A stretch of 29,695 bases of DNA, taken from positions 1 through 29,695 of the forward strand of contig JAWQRN010000435.1 in the NCBI GenBank assembly GCA_033557685.1, read 5' to 3'. Position 1 is the stretch's first letter, and every line of letters starts with the position of its first letter. The stretch is from Sperchopsis tessellata. Lineage: Eukaryota; Arthropoda; Insecta; Coleoptera; Hydrophilidae. The notes beneath the pieces were generated by a model that saw only the letters and a program-made list of their open reading frames with translations, searched no databases and was not told where the DNA came from. Shown here in pieces: positions 20,033-29,094 of this stretch. The position numbers were made by a program, and so were the translations under genes.

Positions 20033-20725
20033 TCATTCACTAAAAAGAGACGGAAATTTACAATTAAAATGCTTATGCCATTCAAATTTATTATCCACAG
20101 AAAATAGCTAGTATTTTTAATTTTGTTTCCGCATATGCTTTATATGAGATATATTTTTGTGTCGGAGATAAACATTTTATATTTCAGGATAAAAAAATAC
20201 ATGTTTGCAATGATAATTAACAAGATACATTTAGGATGGGCTATTAAATCGTTGAAAAGGCAAGCTGTGCCAAATGCCTATCTCACAGTGGCATTTGTTC
20301 AAAACAATGTAGACTTAGTATGTTTGTAATGGTTTAAATATGAAATTTAATTTGCATTTAAATTAGCTTTTGGCTGATACTCCAAACACGTTACTGAAAT
20401 TGTAATGTTTTCAACATTGCGCGAGTTGATCTGATATATATTTGTGGTCGTAGTAAATCGGAACAGTTAATTTTTTTGTAAACTATGGTTGTCTACATAA
20501 ATTTGAATGAGTGTGTCACATATCAAAATGATTTTCCATAACGGTTTTATTTTGTTTAGTAATAAGAGTCCTTGTGCAAATTAACTGTGTATACAATATT
20601 GTTGCAACGATTGATTTTAAAAACTGCCTTAATGGTGTTTTGTAAATGGATGAAGTCGGAAGCCACAGGATCGATGTTTTGGAAACAATCAGTAAAAAAC
20701 CGTGTGCGTGCTATTATAAACATCT
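20033..20725. other. Unassigned stretch
   Basis: The 68-codon open frame at 20123-20329 is not recognisable. The rest is A/T-rich with no feature I can support. Confidence 0.4.
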
Positions 20726-20765
20726 AGAAGCGTCTGGAATTTCCCTGAAATTTCTAGAATTCTAT
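20726..20765. promoter_or_regulatory. Heat-shock-element-like array
   Basis: Divided in 5-base steps, the sequence reads AGAAG CGTCT GGAAT TTCCC TGAAA TTTCT AGAAT. That is nGAAn alternating with nTTCn or one-mismatch versions over seven units, the binding pattern of heat shock factor trimers; the last three units are perfect. A TATAAA lies just before it (about 20715-20720). No gene follows, so it might be the promoter part of an unrecognised LTR or other element. Confidence 0.45.
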
Positions 20766-21342
20766 AGATTGATCATGTAGTGAATGGTCCATTGTGATTA
20801 TTGTGAAGTAATTAGTCTTGTGTTATATTGTAAACATTTTGTGAAAATGAATTGTTATTTTAAATAAACGCTCATGGTATATACTAATAGATTAATCCAC
20901 GACCGACCGATAAGTTCGTAATAATATGATTTAGAGATTATAACATTTAAATGGATAATTAAACTGTTGAATATTTGTATCCTAAATAATCGCTTTATTT
21001 TGATCATATGAACCAATTATTTATAAAAACTGACAAAATTGTAGCTATAATTGCCATTATAAAAAAATAAAGAGCTTTTTTGAATAAAGCAAGTCTTAAT
21101 GTACATTACCGATTTCTGCTTGGCTTTGCATGTGATCACTTTAGCTTGTTGTGACTTAAAAATTGACCCTATTGCGAACTGATTTTGATGATGTATTGTT
21201 GTTATGTTATGCAGTCGATAATTAATGTATACTAGTGTAAATCCTTTGTTTATGATCTGTTCCCTAGAATCTTTTCTAGCTTGTCGGTTGGTCTTTAACT
21301 TTAAATTTTATATTGTTCTTTCATTACCCATATGCCACATCA
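20766..21342. other. Unassigned AT-rich stretch
   Basis: No frame or repeat is supported. An AATAAA-like signal sits near 20873. Confidence 0.4.
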
Positions 21343-21570
21343 AAATTCAAATATCAAGCAAACCGGCCAAGTCAATGTATTAAATAAGGAATGAAATATG
21401 TATTCGTATGAAGAAAACAGCTAATTACTGTCAAGAGCAGTGTTGATGACGTCTTAATGACAGAAACACGTGTCCACTGCAATTCTGTTTGTTTTCCATC
21501 ATTTTGCAAAGCGTAGTTCATTTCTGCATTTAATATATTGACTTGGCCCGTTTGCTTGATATTTGAATTT
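21343..21570. mobile_element. 228-bp inverted-repeat (fold-back) element
   Basis: The 43-base left arm (21343-21385, starting AAATTCAAATATCAAGC) and right arm (21528-21570) are inverted copies with two mismatches. Weaker inverted similarity continues inwards (GGAATGAA... against AGAAATGAA...). With about 95 percent arm identity this is among the best preserved structures in the window. The interior of 142 bases holds the hammerhead-like motif and no protein frame. A 67-codon minus-strand frame (21372-21575) merely reads through the palindrome. No clear target duplication was seen. Confidence 0.8.
21437..21480 (+). ncRNA. Hammerhead-ribozyme-like motif
   Basis: The parts of a type I hammerhead occur in order and at the right distances. 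Stem I 5' strand GCAGTG (21437-21442); core TTGATGA (consensus CTGATGA); stem II CGTC-TTAAT-GACA; core GAAA (21463-21466). Stem III follows as ACAC/GTGT (21466-21473), directly abutting as in minimal hammerheads that work as dimers. The cleavage-site C is at 21474 and the stem I 3' strand CACTGC (21475-21480) pairs perfectly with the first six bases. Two defects are visible: core C3 is T, and the first stem II pair is C-A. Such ribozymes are known from Penelope-like elements and satellite repeats of animals. The motif sits at the centre of the inverted repeat. It could instead be a coincidence of a palindromic repeat. Confidence 0.55.
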
Positions 21571-21635
21571 ATCAAATATTAAAATAACACATACAATTTA
21601 TATGTTTATGTAATGCAGTTTATTATATTAGTTTT

Positions 21636-22845
21636 AAAAAACTGTCTAAAGTGGTCTGTCTGCTTTTTTAAGCTTATTTTGCAGCATTTGTCTATAGCAT
21701 TGAAACAGTACGTCACATCCTCGTTCATGCACCTTTCAAACTGGGCTGCGTAACTTTATTCCAAGATTCCTGAATGTTCCTTATAGCCTTTATTATGTGA
21801 AACATTTTCCACCACTCTTTTATATTTTGTTTGCTTCCTCCATCGGATTCTTCCATGAGCTGACTGACAGTTCTTCTTGTGTAGTACGCTTTACGCAATT
21901 ACTCCTTGATCCATGGGCTGAATGATAGAAGTAGTATTTGGTAGCAAAAATACTACTTTAACAGAAAATTCTGTAGATAATGAATTGAGATAAGTTGGAT
22001 GACCAGGCTTATTATCCAAAACTAAAAGTGTACGAGGATCATCACCGATGTCCTGACAATATTTTCTTACAGCTGGGCAGAAATAGGTTTTGAAACAATC
22101 CAGTTACTCAACCAAATAACAGGGAGATGGTTTTTGCAGTATTCACGCATAGTTCTGGGTGTTTCAGAATGGTAAACTAGAAGTGGCTTTAACTTAAAGT
22201 CACCTGATGTATTTCCACCCAAGAGAAGCATTCATTTATTCTTTGTAGCTTTTAATCCTGATGCATTTTTCTTCTCCATTGACATCGTCTTCCAGAATTA
22301 AGCCGTTTTGTCCACGTTAAACACCAAATTTGCAGGATAATTACCTTTTGTTACAATATATAGAAACTCCTTGGGATAACTTTCGGCCGCCTCTAGGTCT
22401 GCACTAGCTGATTCGCCAATAATTTTTAAATTGTGTAAGTTGGATCATTTTCTAAAGCGATCAAACCAACCTTGCTTCCCTTAAAGGTTTCTTCGCCGCC
22501 ATGTTGTGCTTTTAAGTGATCAAATAGACTCAATGCTTTGTAGATAGCTGATTTAAATCATCTATCTAATTACTTAATAATGTTTCTATTTCCGTAATTA
22601 CGAAACTTTTAGTTCGAGACATTGTAGTAGCAGTTAATGGTTTAACATTTTCATTGGCTTTTTTATAGTTGTCTTTGTTTTCGAAAATTGTTCGCACAGT
22701 CAATTCTGCGAAATTATAATCTCTACTAGCAGATGCAAAAATCTATTTTTTTAATAACTTTACATTTTGTTTCCAAAGTTATCCACGTTACGTGCTTTTT
22801 TTGACTTTCGACATCATTACTTTGATTCAGTCTCTTTGGTATTTT
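21636..22845 (-). pseudogene. Tigger/pogo-family transposase pseudogene (jerky-like), nearly full length
   Basis: From high to low coordinates: KIPKRLNQ, then WITLETKCKVIKKIDF (DNA-binding helix-turn-helix start). DYNFAELTVRTIFENKDNY follows, then MSRTKSF and ETLLSN. KALSLFDHLKAQHGG and GWFDRFRK with SNLHNLKIIGESASADLEAA form the CENP-B-type second DNA-binding domain. NYPANLVFNVDKTA has the first catalytic Asp (NVDET became NVDKT). LLLGGNTSGDFKLKPLLVYH, SETPRTM and LPVIW follow. RTLLVLDNKPGHPTY keeps the second Asp, and LLPNTTSIIQPMDQGVI (about 21955-21905) keeps the third. The protein then runs on to about 21636. At least three frameshifts and six stops inactivate it. It is the best preserved long transposase relic here, about 400 codons. 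An intact enzyme cuts and pastes at TA sites. Confidence 0.95.
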
Positions 22846-23054
22846 AAAATTTGTGCAGTGTATAATGAAAAATAATTAAATAGTTGTATCATGAAGAACA
22901 CAGACATACTAAAGTCCCTTTTAAGTGATTCCGAAAAAGAAACAAAATTGTAAATATTTCTTCCTAGAAGGATCTACGCAGAAATCTACACTTCATCATG
23001 GGCGCATTTGGGAAGTTCCCACGTTCAATAATAATTAATATTGGTAAATAAATC
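22846..23054. other. Tigger 5' untranslated region
   Basis: About 200 bases between the transposase start and the terminal repeat, without other motifs. Confidence 0.5.
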
Positions 23055-23094
23055 AATCCGCGTTCGTCGAACCAGCGTTAAGCGGGGTTACCTG
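23055..23094 (-). repeat. Tigger terminal inverted repeat
   Basis: The reverse complement starts CAGGTAACCCCGCTTAACGC, the classic Tigger/pogo end (CAGG, then 'cGCTTAACGCgg'), and is followed on the plus strand by TA at 23095-23096. The opposite end was not found near 21.3-21.6 kb; the fold-back element lies there, so the end may be lost or displaced. Confidence 0.88.
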
Positions 23095-23096
23095 TA

Positions 23097-23641
23097 TATC
23101 TATTGAGTTTTCCTATATTTTATATGGGCCTTGCATTTTTTGTATTATCCATTTGACTATATTATTAACCTAATGTTGAATTTATTTAGTTATACTGGTA
23201 AGTAGTACAAGCGAAGGTAGTAGTATATACAATGTATGTATGAATATTTAGAAACATATTAAAATTAAAGAAAAAAATGTGATTCAAAGCAATGAGCATT
23301 TTTACTTAAGTGTTATTTATGAATGCAATCTTGTTAAACATTTTCAAAAGTATACGTAGACGTAGCATCATTTTGTTAATATGATATATGTAAGCGTATC
23401 CTTTCTAAAAAATGTACAAACTTGTATATCTGCCTGCGACATTCGGAGGATTATGGCATATATAGCATTAAAAATTTATTCAGCAGTATATTCGTGCATA
23501 GAAGAGAAACAAAATTGGACGGAAATTTTCAAGGAGCAATTTACTTTACTGCCCTAAGTTGACAAGTAAAAACTTAAATATTACTACGTGAAATGGTTAA
23601 GAAGTGCCAGGGGGATGTCACACGAGGCCGTATAGATGTGC
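23097..23641. other. Unassigned AT-rich stretch
   Basis: No feature supported. A 37-codon Arg/Lys-rich frame starting at 23594 overlaps the next fragment out of frame and is probably chance. Confidence 0.4.
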
Positions 23642-23782
23642 GTAAGGAGATTAAGGAATCTAAAAGTCATAGGCGAGTTAAACATTCTCGCCGGAGACTT
23701 TAATGCATTAAAATTTGAAACATGTTTCAACATTCTACATTTGTATTCAAAATTTGATTTTTATTTTAAAGTGAAATAATAC
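23642..23782 (+). pseudogene. Non-LTR retrotransposon endonuclease scrap (GDFNA motif)
   Basis: The frame reads VRRLRNLKVIGELNILAGDF, with NA next; GDFNA at 23693-23707 is the metal-site motif of apurinic-type endonucleases of non-LTR elements (usual '.l...~~viaGDFNA'). The frame remains open to about 23780 without further motifs. Only one motif supports it and the sequence after it does not match the family well, so this is tentative. In intact elements the domain nicks the insertion site. Confidence 0.42.
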
Positions 23783-24238
23783 TGAAATTATATTGTTGAA
23801 ATAGTATAGCTACTATCTGAGTCTGACAAATATTGATCAAATCTATAAGAACATTTTAATTAAACAAGACCAGTACGTTTTCATTAAAAATCAATTAATT
23901 TTGGGATAGATTACTACAAAGTGAAAATAGTTTTTTGTGTGTATAATAAGTGAAGAAATAGATTATTTTTCTCAACGAGCTTATAATATTAACGCAGGTT
24001 TTCCATATAAAGATAATATTGATTCGGGTGAATATTTCCGTTATTAGCTTGCCAATGAATAAAGCATATTTATAAATTGGAGCAATTACAAGAAAAAATA
24101 CTCAGAAAGAGCTCTTTTATATAACATCCGTCTGAGCTACAACCGATCTACTTTTCTCGAGCACAATAATTAATGCAGAAAAAGTATCTATGAGTACAAG
24201 GTATAAATATAGTCGAGTTTTTTTTTGTGCGTAACTTT
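23783..24238. other. Unassigned AT-rich stretch
   Basis: Nothing supported. Confidence 0.4.
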
Positions 24239-24275
24239 TTAACCCTTTGGAAACCACAGGCAGATATATGTCCCA
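24239..24275 (+). repeat. piggyBac left terminus
   Basis: TTAA at 24239-24242 followed by CCCTTTGG, then 24 bases from the TTAA the motif TATGTCCCA (24267-24275). The piggyBac element at 11.4-13.3 kb ends CCTTTTC and carries the same TATGTCCCA 23 bases from its right TTAA. The transposase N-terminus follows in the right orientation. Confidence 0.7.
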
Positions 24276-24556
24276 CTCATTGCATATTGTATTTTAATGG
24301 GTAAATTTTAACCCACAATTATGTATTTATAGGTATGATCGTAGCATTTGAGGTTTGATTTACATAATAGAACATGAGGTAAGTCAATTGAGATTGTCTA
24401 TAAATTATAATAAACGTATTAGTGCAAAAAATATTTCATTTATATAACGTTTGTCACAACTGTTATATTGAGGGTCATTAATGCCCCGCTGGTATTTTTG
24501 GGCGGTATAAAATAATCCCAATGGTATTTTTCAGTGATAGAAGGCAAGTAAGCAAG

Positions 24557-25065
24557 AAAAGGCGAATGTCAACACATGAAGAATTGCTGTATTATGCTGA
24601 TCATTTATCCGAAGTAGAGTACTACATAATCAGACCAGTATGCTTCTAGTGACGATTCTCTTAATTCAGACTACGAAAACAGTTTATCAGGGACGGATGG
24701 GAAAGAAAATGAAAAATGTTCTGAAGGGGAGAATGATATGAATATGTATAATACATAATTTACAAACAAAAAAAAACTACACATCGAGATATCATTTGGT
24801 CAAAGTTGCCTCCAAATTTCAAAACAAAATTTGATATTTTTACCGAAAGAGCTTGTGTTATTCATGAAAGTAAAAGAAGAAATTCCTTAAAGATGTTTTC
24901 TTGAAATTTTTTCTTCACAGTTTATTAGTTACTATAGTAGAAAATTCAACTGAAAGGATTAAAATATATGAGAATAAAAACAAAATGACATATTTACAGT
25001 TCATTAATTTTTACAAAAGAGACTTTACAGGTTTGTGCTGCTTGTAACTTTGATATGGAATCGCT
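24557..25065 (+). pseudogene. piggyBac transposase pseudogene, N-terminal half
   Basis: The start region reads KRRMSTHEELLYYADHLSEV, then (other frame) YASSDDSLNSDYENSLSG followed by Glu/Lys-rich text, the acidic N-terminus usual in piggyBac transposases. THRDIIWSKLPPNFKTKFDI at 24780 fits the 'W.....~p.f...f' segment that precedes the catalytic domain. LLVTIVENSTERIKIYENK (24925) corresponds to 'ell..Iv.eTN.Y', and KMTYLQFINFYKRDFTGL to the beginning of the catalytic domain. No catalytic Asp is reached: the relic fades after 25065. With the terminus at 24239 it makes a left half of an element whose right part is deleted or replaced. It is plus-strand, unlike the complete copy at 11.4 kb. Confidence 0.8.
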
Positions 25066-25565
25066 TATCGCTTAAATCGACTTCTAAATATTGGCCCGTA
25101 GCTGTTTTGGCTATTTAATCTTCGAGGGGGGTTTTAATAAAGAGTAAAAGGAAAATAAGTTGAAAAACTTTCTTTCGACAGTTAGAATTAGATTTTTGTT
25201 GAGGTTGATTGTAGTTTTAGATGGTTATGGTTAGTGTTTGTGGTGATTTAATGGTAAGAAAATTATGGGAAAAAACTTACGTTATGTTGGTGGTAGAGGC
25301 TTGTGAAAGATCCAAAGCGTTTGGTATGGTAATTTATGATTAAGACATAAGGGTGTACAGTTTAATCTTTGTTGTGATGTTTTTAATAGAGATTTTGGTA
25401 TTTTCCGCTTATGTATTGATATGTCCCCTAATTGTTGGCAGGTTTGTTTGGTGATAAATATCTACTATTCTAGCGCATGTGCCTTCGATAAGGACAACAC
25501 TTTAATACCCCGGCTAAATTAAAAGTAGCTGATCGTTCTTGAATTAGGTCTTTTAATCGTAGCGA
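25066..25565. other. Unassigned stretch
   Basis: Possibly more of the third piggyBac element followed by the 3' side of the minus-strand retrotransposon scrap. An ATATGTCCC near 25419 recalls the piggyBac subterminal motif, but no TTAA end is associated. Confidence 0.35.
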
Positions 25566-25748
25566 TCATACAATCACCTTCCTGCCATTTGTGTTAAATT
25601 TAATTATGTTAGAGACCTGCTCTGTATCGCCCAAAGACTGTTTCAGTTTCGCTCTATAATATTCTTCTAAGGTCTTTCTAATCAGACAATTTAATTTGTT
25701 TCTACAATGTTTATATTTTTGGTCCGAGTATATATTGGTTCCACATTT
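25566..25748 (-). pseudogene. Non-LTR retrotransposon, linker between endonuclease and RT
   Basis: A clean 60-codon minus-strand frame contains KYKHCRNKLNCLIRKTLEEY and continues YRAKLKQSLGDTEQVSNII, ending in a TGA at 25566-25568. 'yr.~RN.lN..ir..k..Yy..kl' is the basic helical segment between endonuclease and reverse transcriptase in Jockey/CR1/I-like elements. It has no catalytic residue, so assignment rests on this pattern alone; motif A of RT is not seen at lower coordinates. The 76-codon plus-strand frame at 25707-25937 overlaps it and is not recognisable. Confidence 0.5.
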
Positions 25749-26141
25749 TTGTATGTTGTCCCTGTGAATTTATCTGTCACCGAAATTAATGCAGTTGTTT
25801 ATAGATTTATATCCTTTGATAAATCAAAATTGAATAAATTGTCTGTAAACAAATTTTTCAGACACATTCGCAACAGAACAGCCCTATCTGATCCTAAGTC
25901 TCATTTTGTAAAAGTACGTCTAGATAGTTATAATTAATCTTACCAACAAAGTAGTTTTCAGTAATTTAAGAATCATGCCATCATCGAGAACGAATTGTCT
26001 CAGTATATACTTTGAACCGGTAAGTTAGAATGATTCGCTATATTTTGACCCCCTCTTAACTCTTTTGCTAAAAGAGCTATAAAATACAAAAGTTGTAAGA
26101 ATTTATCTCTATTATTTTTAAATACTACTAAACGAATGGTT
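25749..26141. other. Unassigned stretch
   Basis: May include more of the minus-strand retrotransposon upstream of the linker. No motif is clear. Confidence 0.35.
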
Positions 26142-26470
26142 GCCTACATATGTCACGTGATATAAGAATAAAGGTGATATTTTAAAGGGGCAAATTTTTA
26201 CATTTTCTTTAAGATATATTTTTTTAATTTCTAATATACAAGGATCTAGCTGTAAGAGTTTTTGAAATATTTGTCCTTGAAAATGCTCTAAATATGCTTT
26301 GGATGATGATATATGACAACATTGCTTCTTTATTACCATCGTTGTTGTTTGACATTTGTTAGTATTATTTAATCAAAATGGCTTACATAGAAGCTGAAAA
26401 ATGGCCTAGCTCCCATTAAAAACATATTCTTGAATACTTATAGAAATTTGAGATATACTAACAGTCTTAA
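26142..26470 (+). repeat. Left long inverted repeat of the Tc1-like element
   Basis: Pairs with 27438-27840 by eye with scattered differences. A 73-codon minus-strand open frame (26118-26339) lies in it and has an equivalent, broken, in the right arm; it is repeat sequence and not a gene. Confidence 0.82.
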
Positions 26471-26649
26471 AAGAAAAAAGACGTTGCACTAGAGAAACGA
26501 TAATGAAGATCTTGACATTTTGATATAATTTACTCCTATAACGAATAACATTAAACTTACTTTTCTTCGCACCTCTAGTTTAAACATTCATTTTAAAACA
26601 AACCCTTTCTGAGTAAAATCTGTTCTGTTAACCGTTTTGAGGTGTTTGA

Positions 26650-27410
26650 CTACGTAAATAATTTGGTTTGAAAAATGCTGAAACTGGTTTACGTGCTGCA
26701 TCACGTGATACTCAAAATAGTTAATCAAGAATTCAAAGAACATTAAAAAACATGAATATATTGCAAATTACTGATCCCGGTTCAGCAGCTTACAGAAGAT
26801 CAAAAGAGGAAAAAAAAACTGAGCGAAAACCCTAACTTATTCAAGCACATCCTATGGAGAGACGAATCGTCGTTTTCACAGCAGGGATTTTTAACAAAAA
26901 AAAAATAGACGTTCGTGGGAAAACAAAAATCAATAAAAACGAACAGTTGCTCCAATTAAAAAGTACGGTAGAAAATCTATTAAAGTTTGGTGTGGTATTT
27001 TCCTAAATAAGATTGTATATATTATAACTTATTACGGAAAACATATCTAGAAATGAATCTTCCAGAGGTAGGACAGGTTTTGGATCAATTTTCTGCGAAG
27101 GAGCTCTCCACATAATGTTTTGGAGGTTCGGGAACATTTAAATGGTCAATACAACGTTTGGATTAGTAATGCCGGACTCATTCCATGGGCCACCAAACAG
27201 CCCCTATGCGTTTGGATGCATTTTTTTGGGGATTTGTAAAGGACAAAGTTAATAATAATTTTACTCAGAGTGTTAAAGCTACTAAAAATTAAATTAGGGA
27301 AAACATTTTTGAATTAAACTGGGACAAGAGTAATGCTGTTTAAAACTGCCTACAAAATTTAAGAATAATGGTGGTAATTTTTAAAGTTTATTACCATAAT
27401 GTAGTTGCAA
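26650..27410 (+). pseudogene. Tc1/IS630-type transposase pseudogene
   Basis: N-terminal helix-turn-helix remnants read LKNAETGLRAASRDTQ (26670), then SRIQRTLKNM. KHILWRDESSFSQQGF (about 26836) is the 'iLfsDE..F...G' block with the first catalytic Asp. LVWYFP follows ('vNvWcGi'), then YLEMNLPEV ('Yl.fL...LP.lLe'). The second Asp block, usually 'fqhDGaPpH', reads INFLRRSSPHNV, so the Asp is gone. VREHLNGQYNVWISNAGLIP with WATKQP corresponds to 'VR..Ln..f...WIG..G.i.WPaRSPD'. After a frameshift LDAFFWGFVKDKVNNNFTQS at 27209 gives the 'LDfFlWGylKdkVY' motif. KNCLQNLR-type text near 27345 ends it. Many stops make it non-functional. The pattern is that of the insect Tc1/mariner-like group whose best mark is 'FFLWGYVKDKVY'. 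Confidence 0.88.
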
Positions 27411-27437
27411 AATGTACTGCTACGTATTTGTTTTTTT

Positions 27438-27840
27438 AGACTATTAGCATATCTCAAATTTATATTAGTATTCAAAAATTTGTTTTCATTGGGAGCTTAC
27501 CGATTTGGGTATAATACTAAATACTCTCTACTTGCAGTTTGCTTATTTTCATTGTTTTTTAAATAAAGAGAAAATATTTCAAACTTTTCGGATTCTTTGT
27601 AACCCATTTTGATGAAATAATTCTAACAAATGTCAAACAACAACAATGGTAATAAAGAAGCAATGTTGTCTTAGATCATCAGCGAAAGCATATTTAGAGC
27701 ACTTTCGAGGTCCAATATGTCAAAAGCTATTACAGCTAGACCTATCAACGCCAATATACTTGAAATCAGAAGAAAATGTAAAAATATACAGGTGTTCTGT
27801 TTAAAAAAATAATTTTCATTTTTATATCACCTTGTATACA
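27438..27840 (-). repeat. Right long inverted repeat of the Tc1-like element
   Basis: Inverted partner of 26142-26470 with an extra segment at 27497-27600. Its outer end contains a smaller inverted repeat, TATACAGGTG (27785-27794) and CACCTTGTATA (27828-27838), described separately. Confidence 0.8.
27785..27838. repeat. 54-bp inverted repeat with TATACA(A)GGTG ends
   Basis: TATACAGGTG and CACCTTGTATA are complementary except for one extra base and flank an A/T-rich centre. It could be a miniature transposon nested at the edge of the Tc1-like element or the folded end of its terminal repeat. Confidence 0.5.
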
Positions 27841-28017
27841 TTTTATTTAGTTAATACGAAAGAAGTATTAAATGTCATAGACGTTTACCTTTATTATCTA
27901 TATAAATGTTGTTTTCGGGTAGAAACTACGTGGATGCTCTAATAAATGCCTATAACTGCCACTTATTACAGTCTCTATACGGTTTCCACCCAGAAATAAT
28001 GTGCATACGAAAGAACT
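27841..28017. other. Unassigned sequence with weak inverted similarity
   Basis: TTTTCGGGTAGAAAC near 27913 and GGTTTCCACCCAGAAA near 27981 are loosely complementary (TTTC.GGGTRGAAAC). Too degenerate to call an element. Confidence 0.3.
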
Positions 28018-28032
28018 ATTCTAGAAATTTCA
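28018..28032. promoter_or_regulatory. Heat-shock-element-like site
   Basis: ATTCT AGAAA TTTCA is a perfect three-unit nTTCn-nGAAn-nTTCn site, followed by GAAGTTTCTAGA. No gene or TATA box is evident next to it, so function is uncertain. Confidence 0.35.
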
Positions 28033-28909
28033 TATGAAGTTTCTAGATCAATTTTGTGAAATAAATCACTTGTGATAACTTTAAATTAAATAGATATCTT
28101 ATTATTAATAATATTACATATTATTAAACCAACCAGACCATCAATAAACACACTTATATGTAATAAATTTAAATAACACCTGGGCGACCGAGGTATATAT
28201 TAGCAAAAAACTTCTCTTTTAATATATCATAAATTTTCAATATTTGATTCAATACGAAAGTATTATATTTACCTACTATACAGAGTTTTCAATGAAATTT
28301 CTTTTTAATGACGCTATTAAATACGAATTTCAGAAATAAACTGATATAAAACACAAAACTTACCCTGCAAAAACTGGTTATAGCGGAAATCTGTAACAAA
28401 AAACAAACAGTAAATATTTCAAAAGAACTCTCATATAAAATATGAAATTAAATATTGGTAAAGCTAATGAAAATTGATTGAATTTGGTAAAATAAGTATA
28501 CATAAAGTTGGATGAAAGGCTTTTAATGTATGTTACGGATGTGCATATATATGGTTTTATTTTAAATAACATATAAAACACATTTGCTCACTTGTTCGAT
28601 TTGGAAACACATTACCGTCACATTTAATAACAATATATTAGTGTGACAAAAGATTAACGTTACTTTTTATTATTACCTGTGAATATTTGGAATCGAAGAA
28701 AGTGTAGGTTAGGTAGTTTCTGAAAAATATTAACTGTTTTATTTCAAGTAAGCTTATGATCATAGTCAGAGTAATTTGATTTGAAGCCTATTATATTTGA
28801 TTGATTTTTAAGGTTATGTGATCGCACTTTGGTGTTTGTTTCCTTTTTCAAAGAATGAAAAGAATTGTATCAAATAAATGGGTACAATGATTTATTTTAG
28901 CTTTAAATA
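28033..28909. other. Unassigned AT-rich stretch
   Basis: The 67-codon minus-strand frame at 28378-28581 is hydrophobic and unrecognised. 28700-28909 may contain the 3' continuation of the minus-strand RT scrap. Confidence 0.4.
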
Positions 28910-29094
28910 CTACGTAAATAGGGTGGTGTCATTTGCATAGAGCGCCATGATTTTGGTCCTTAGTTTGTGATTGACAAGCAAGTAAAGCAGAAAGAGACCG
29001 ATGACACCACCTGCGGCACGCCTATTATTATGGCTCTTCTAGTCGACTTCGAAAACTTTCGACTAAAATAGAGACGTATGTTTCTCAGATACTA
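28910..29094 (-). pseudogene. Jockey/CR1-like non-LTR reverse transcriptase, motifs B and C
   Basis: The minus strand from about 29094 reads YLRNIRLYFSRKFSKSTR, then RAIIIGVPQ: the 'SYL.nR.q.v......S....i..GVPQ' approach to motif B. One base later the next frame continues GGVIGLFLLYLLVNHKLRTK, equal to 'GSvLGPlLFllYiNDL', then IMALYANDTTLFT and a TAG at 28910-28912. LYANDTTLF is motif C (usual 'lYADDTtlf'), where the first catalytic Asp has become Asn. Motif A should lie beyond 29100 but could not be read. The strings are closest to Jockey/CR1-type elements. With one frameshift and a lost catalytic residue it is inactive. Confidence 0.88.

Larger units (their letters stand above)
26142..27840. 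mobile_element. Tc1-like DNA transposon with very long terminal inverted repeats
   Basis: The segment 26142-26470 recurs inverted at 27438-27840. Examples of matched strings are CAAACAACAAC with ATGGTAATAAAGAAGCAATG (right, 27636 on) and their complements around 26320-26352, and ATCTCAAATTT...TTCATTGGGAGCT (27450-27496) against 26412-26455. The arms are about 330 and 400 bases; the right arm has about 100 extra bases (27497-27600). Between them lies a Tc1/IS630-type transposase relic, so repeats and gene form one element of about 1.7 kb. The outer limits are where similarity fades; a TA target duplication could not be fixed. Confidence 0.82.

Noticed and set aside
21372..21575. 67-codon minus-strand open frame
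   Set aside because: It reads straight through the inverted-repeat element and hammerhead-like core; both arms cannot be coding on the same strand.
26118..26339. 73-codon minus-strand open frame as a small gene
   Set aside because: The same sequence recurs inverted with stops at 27640-27838, showing it is terminal repeat sequence.
28170..28200. CACCTGGGCGACCGAGGTAT as a conserved regulatory site or repeat end
   Set aside because: It stands out by GC content, but I found no second copy, no palindrome and no neighbouring element boundary in this window.
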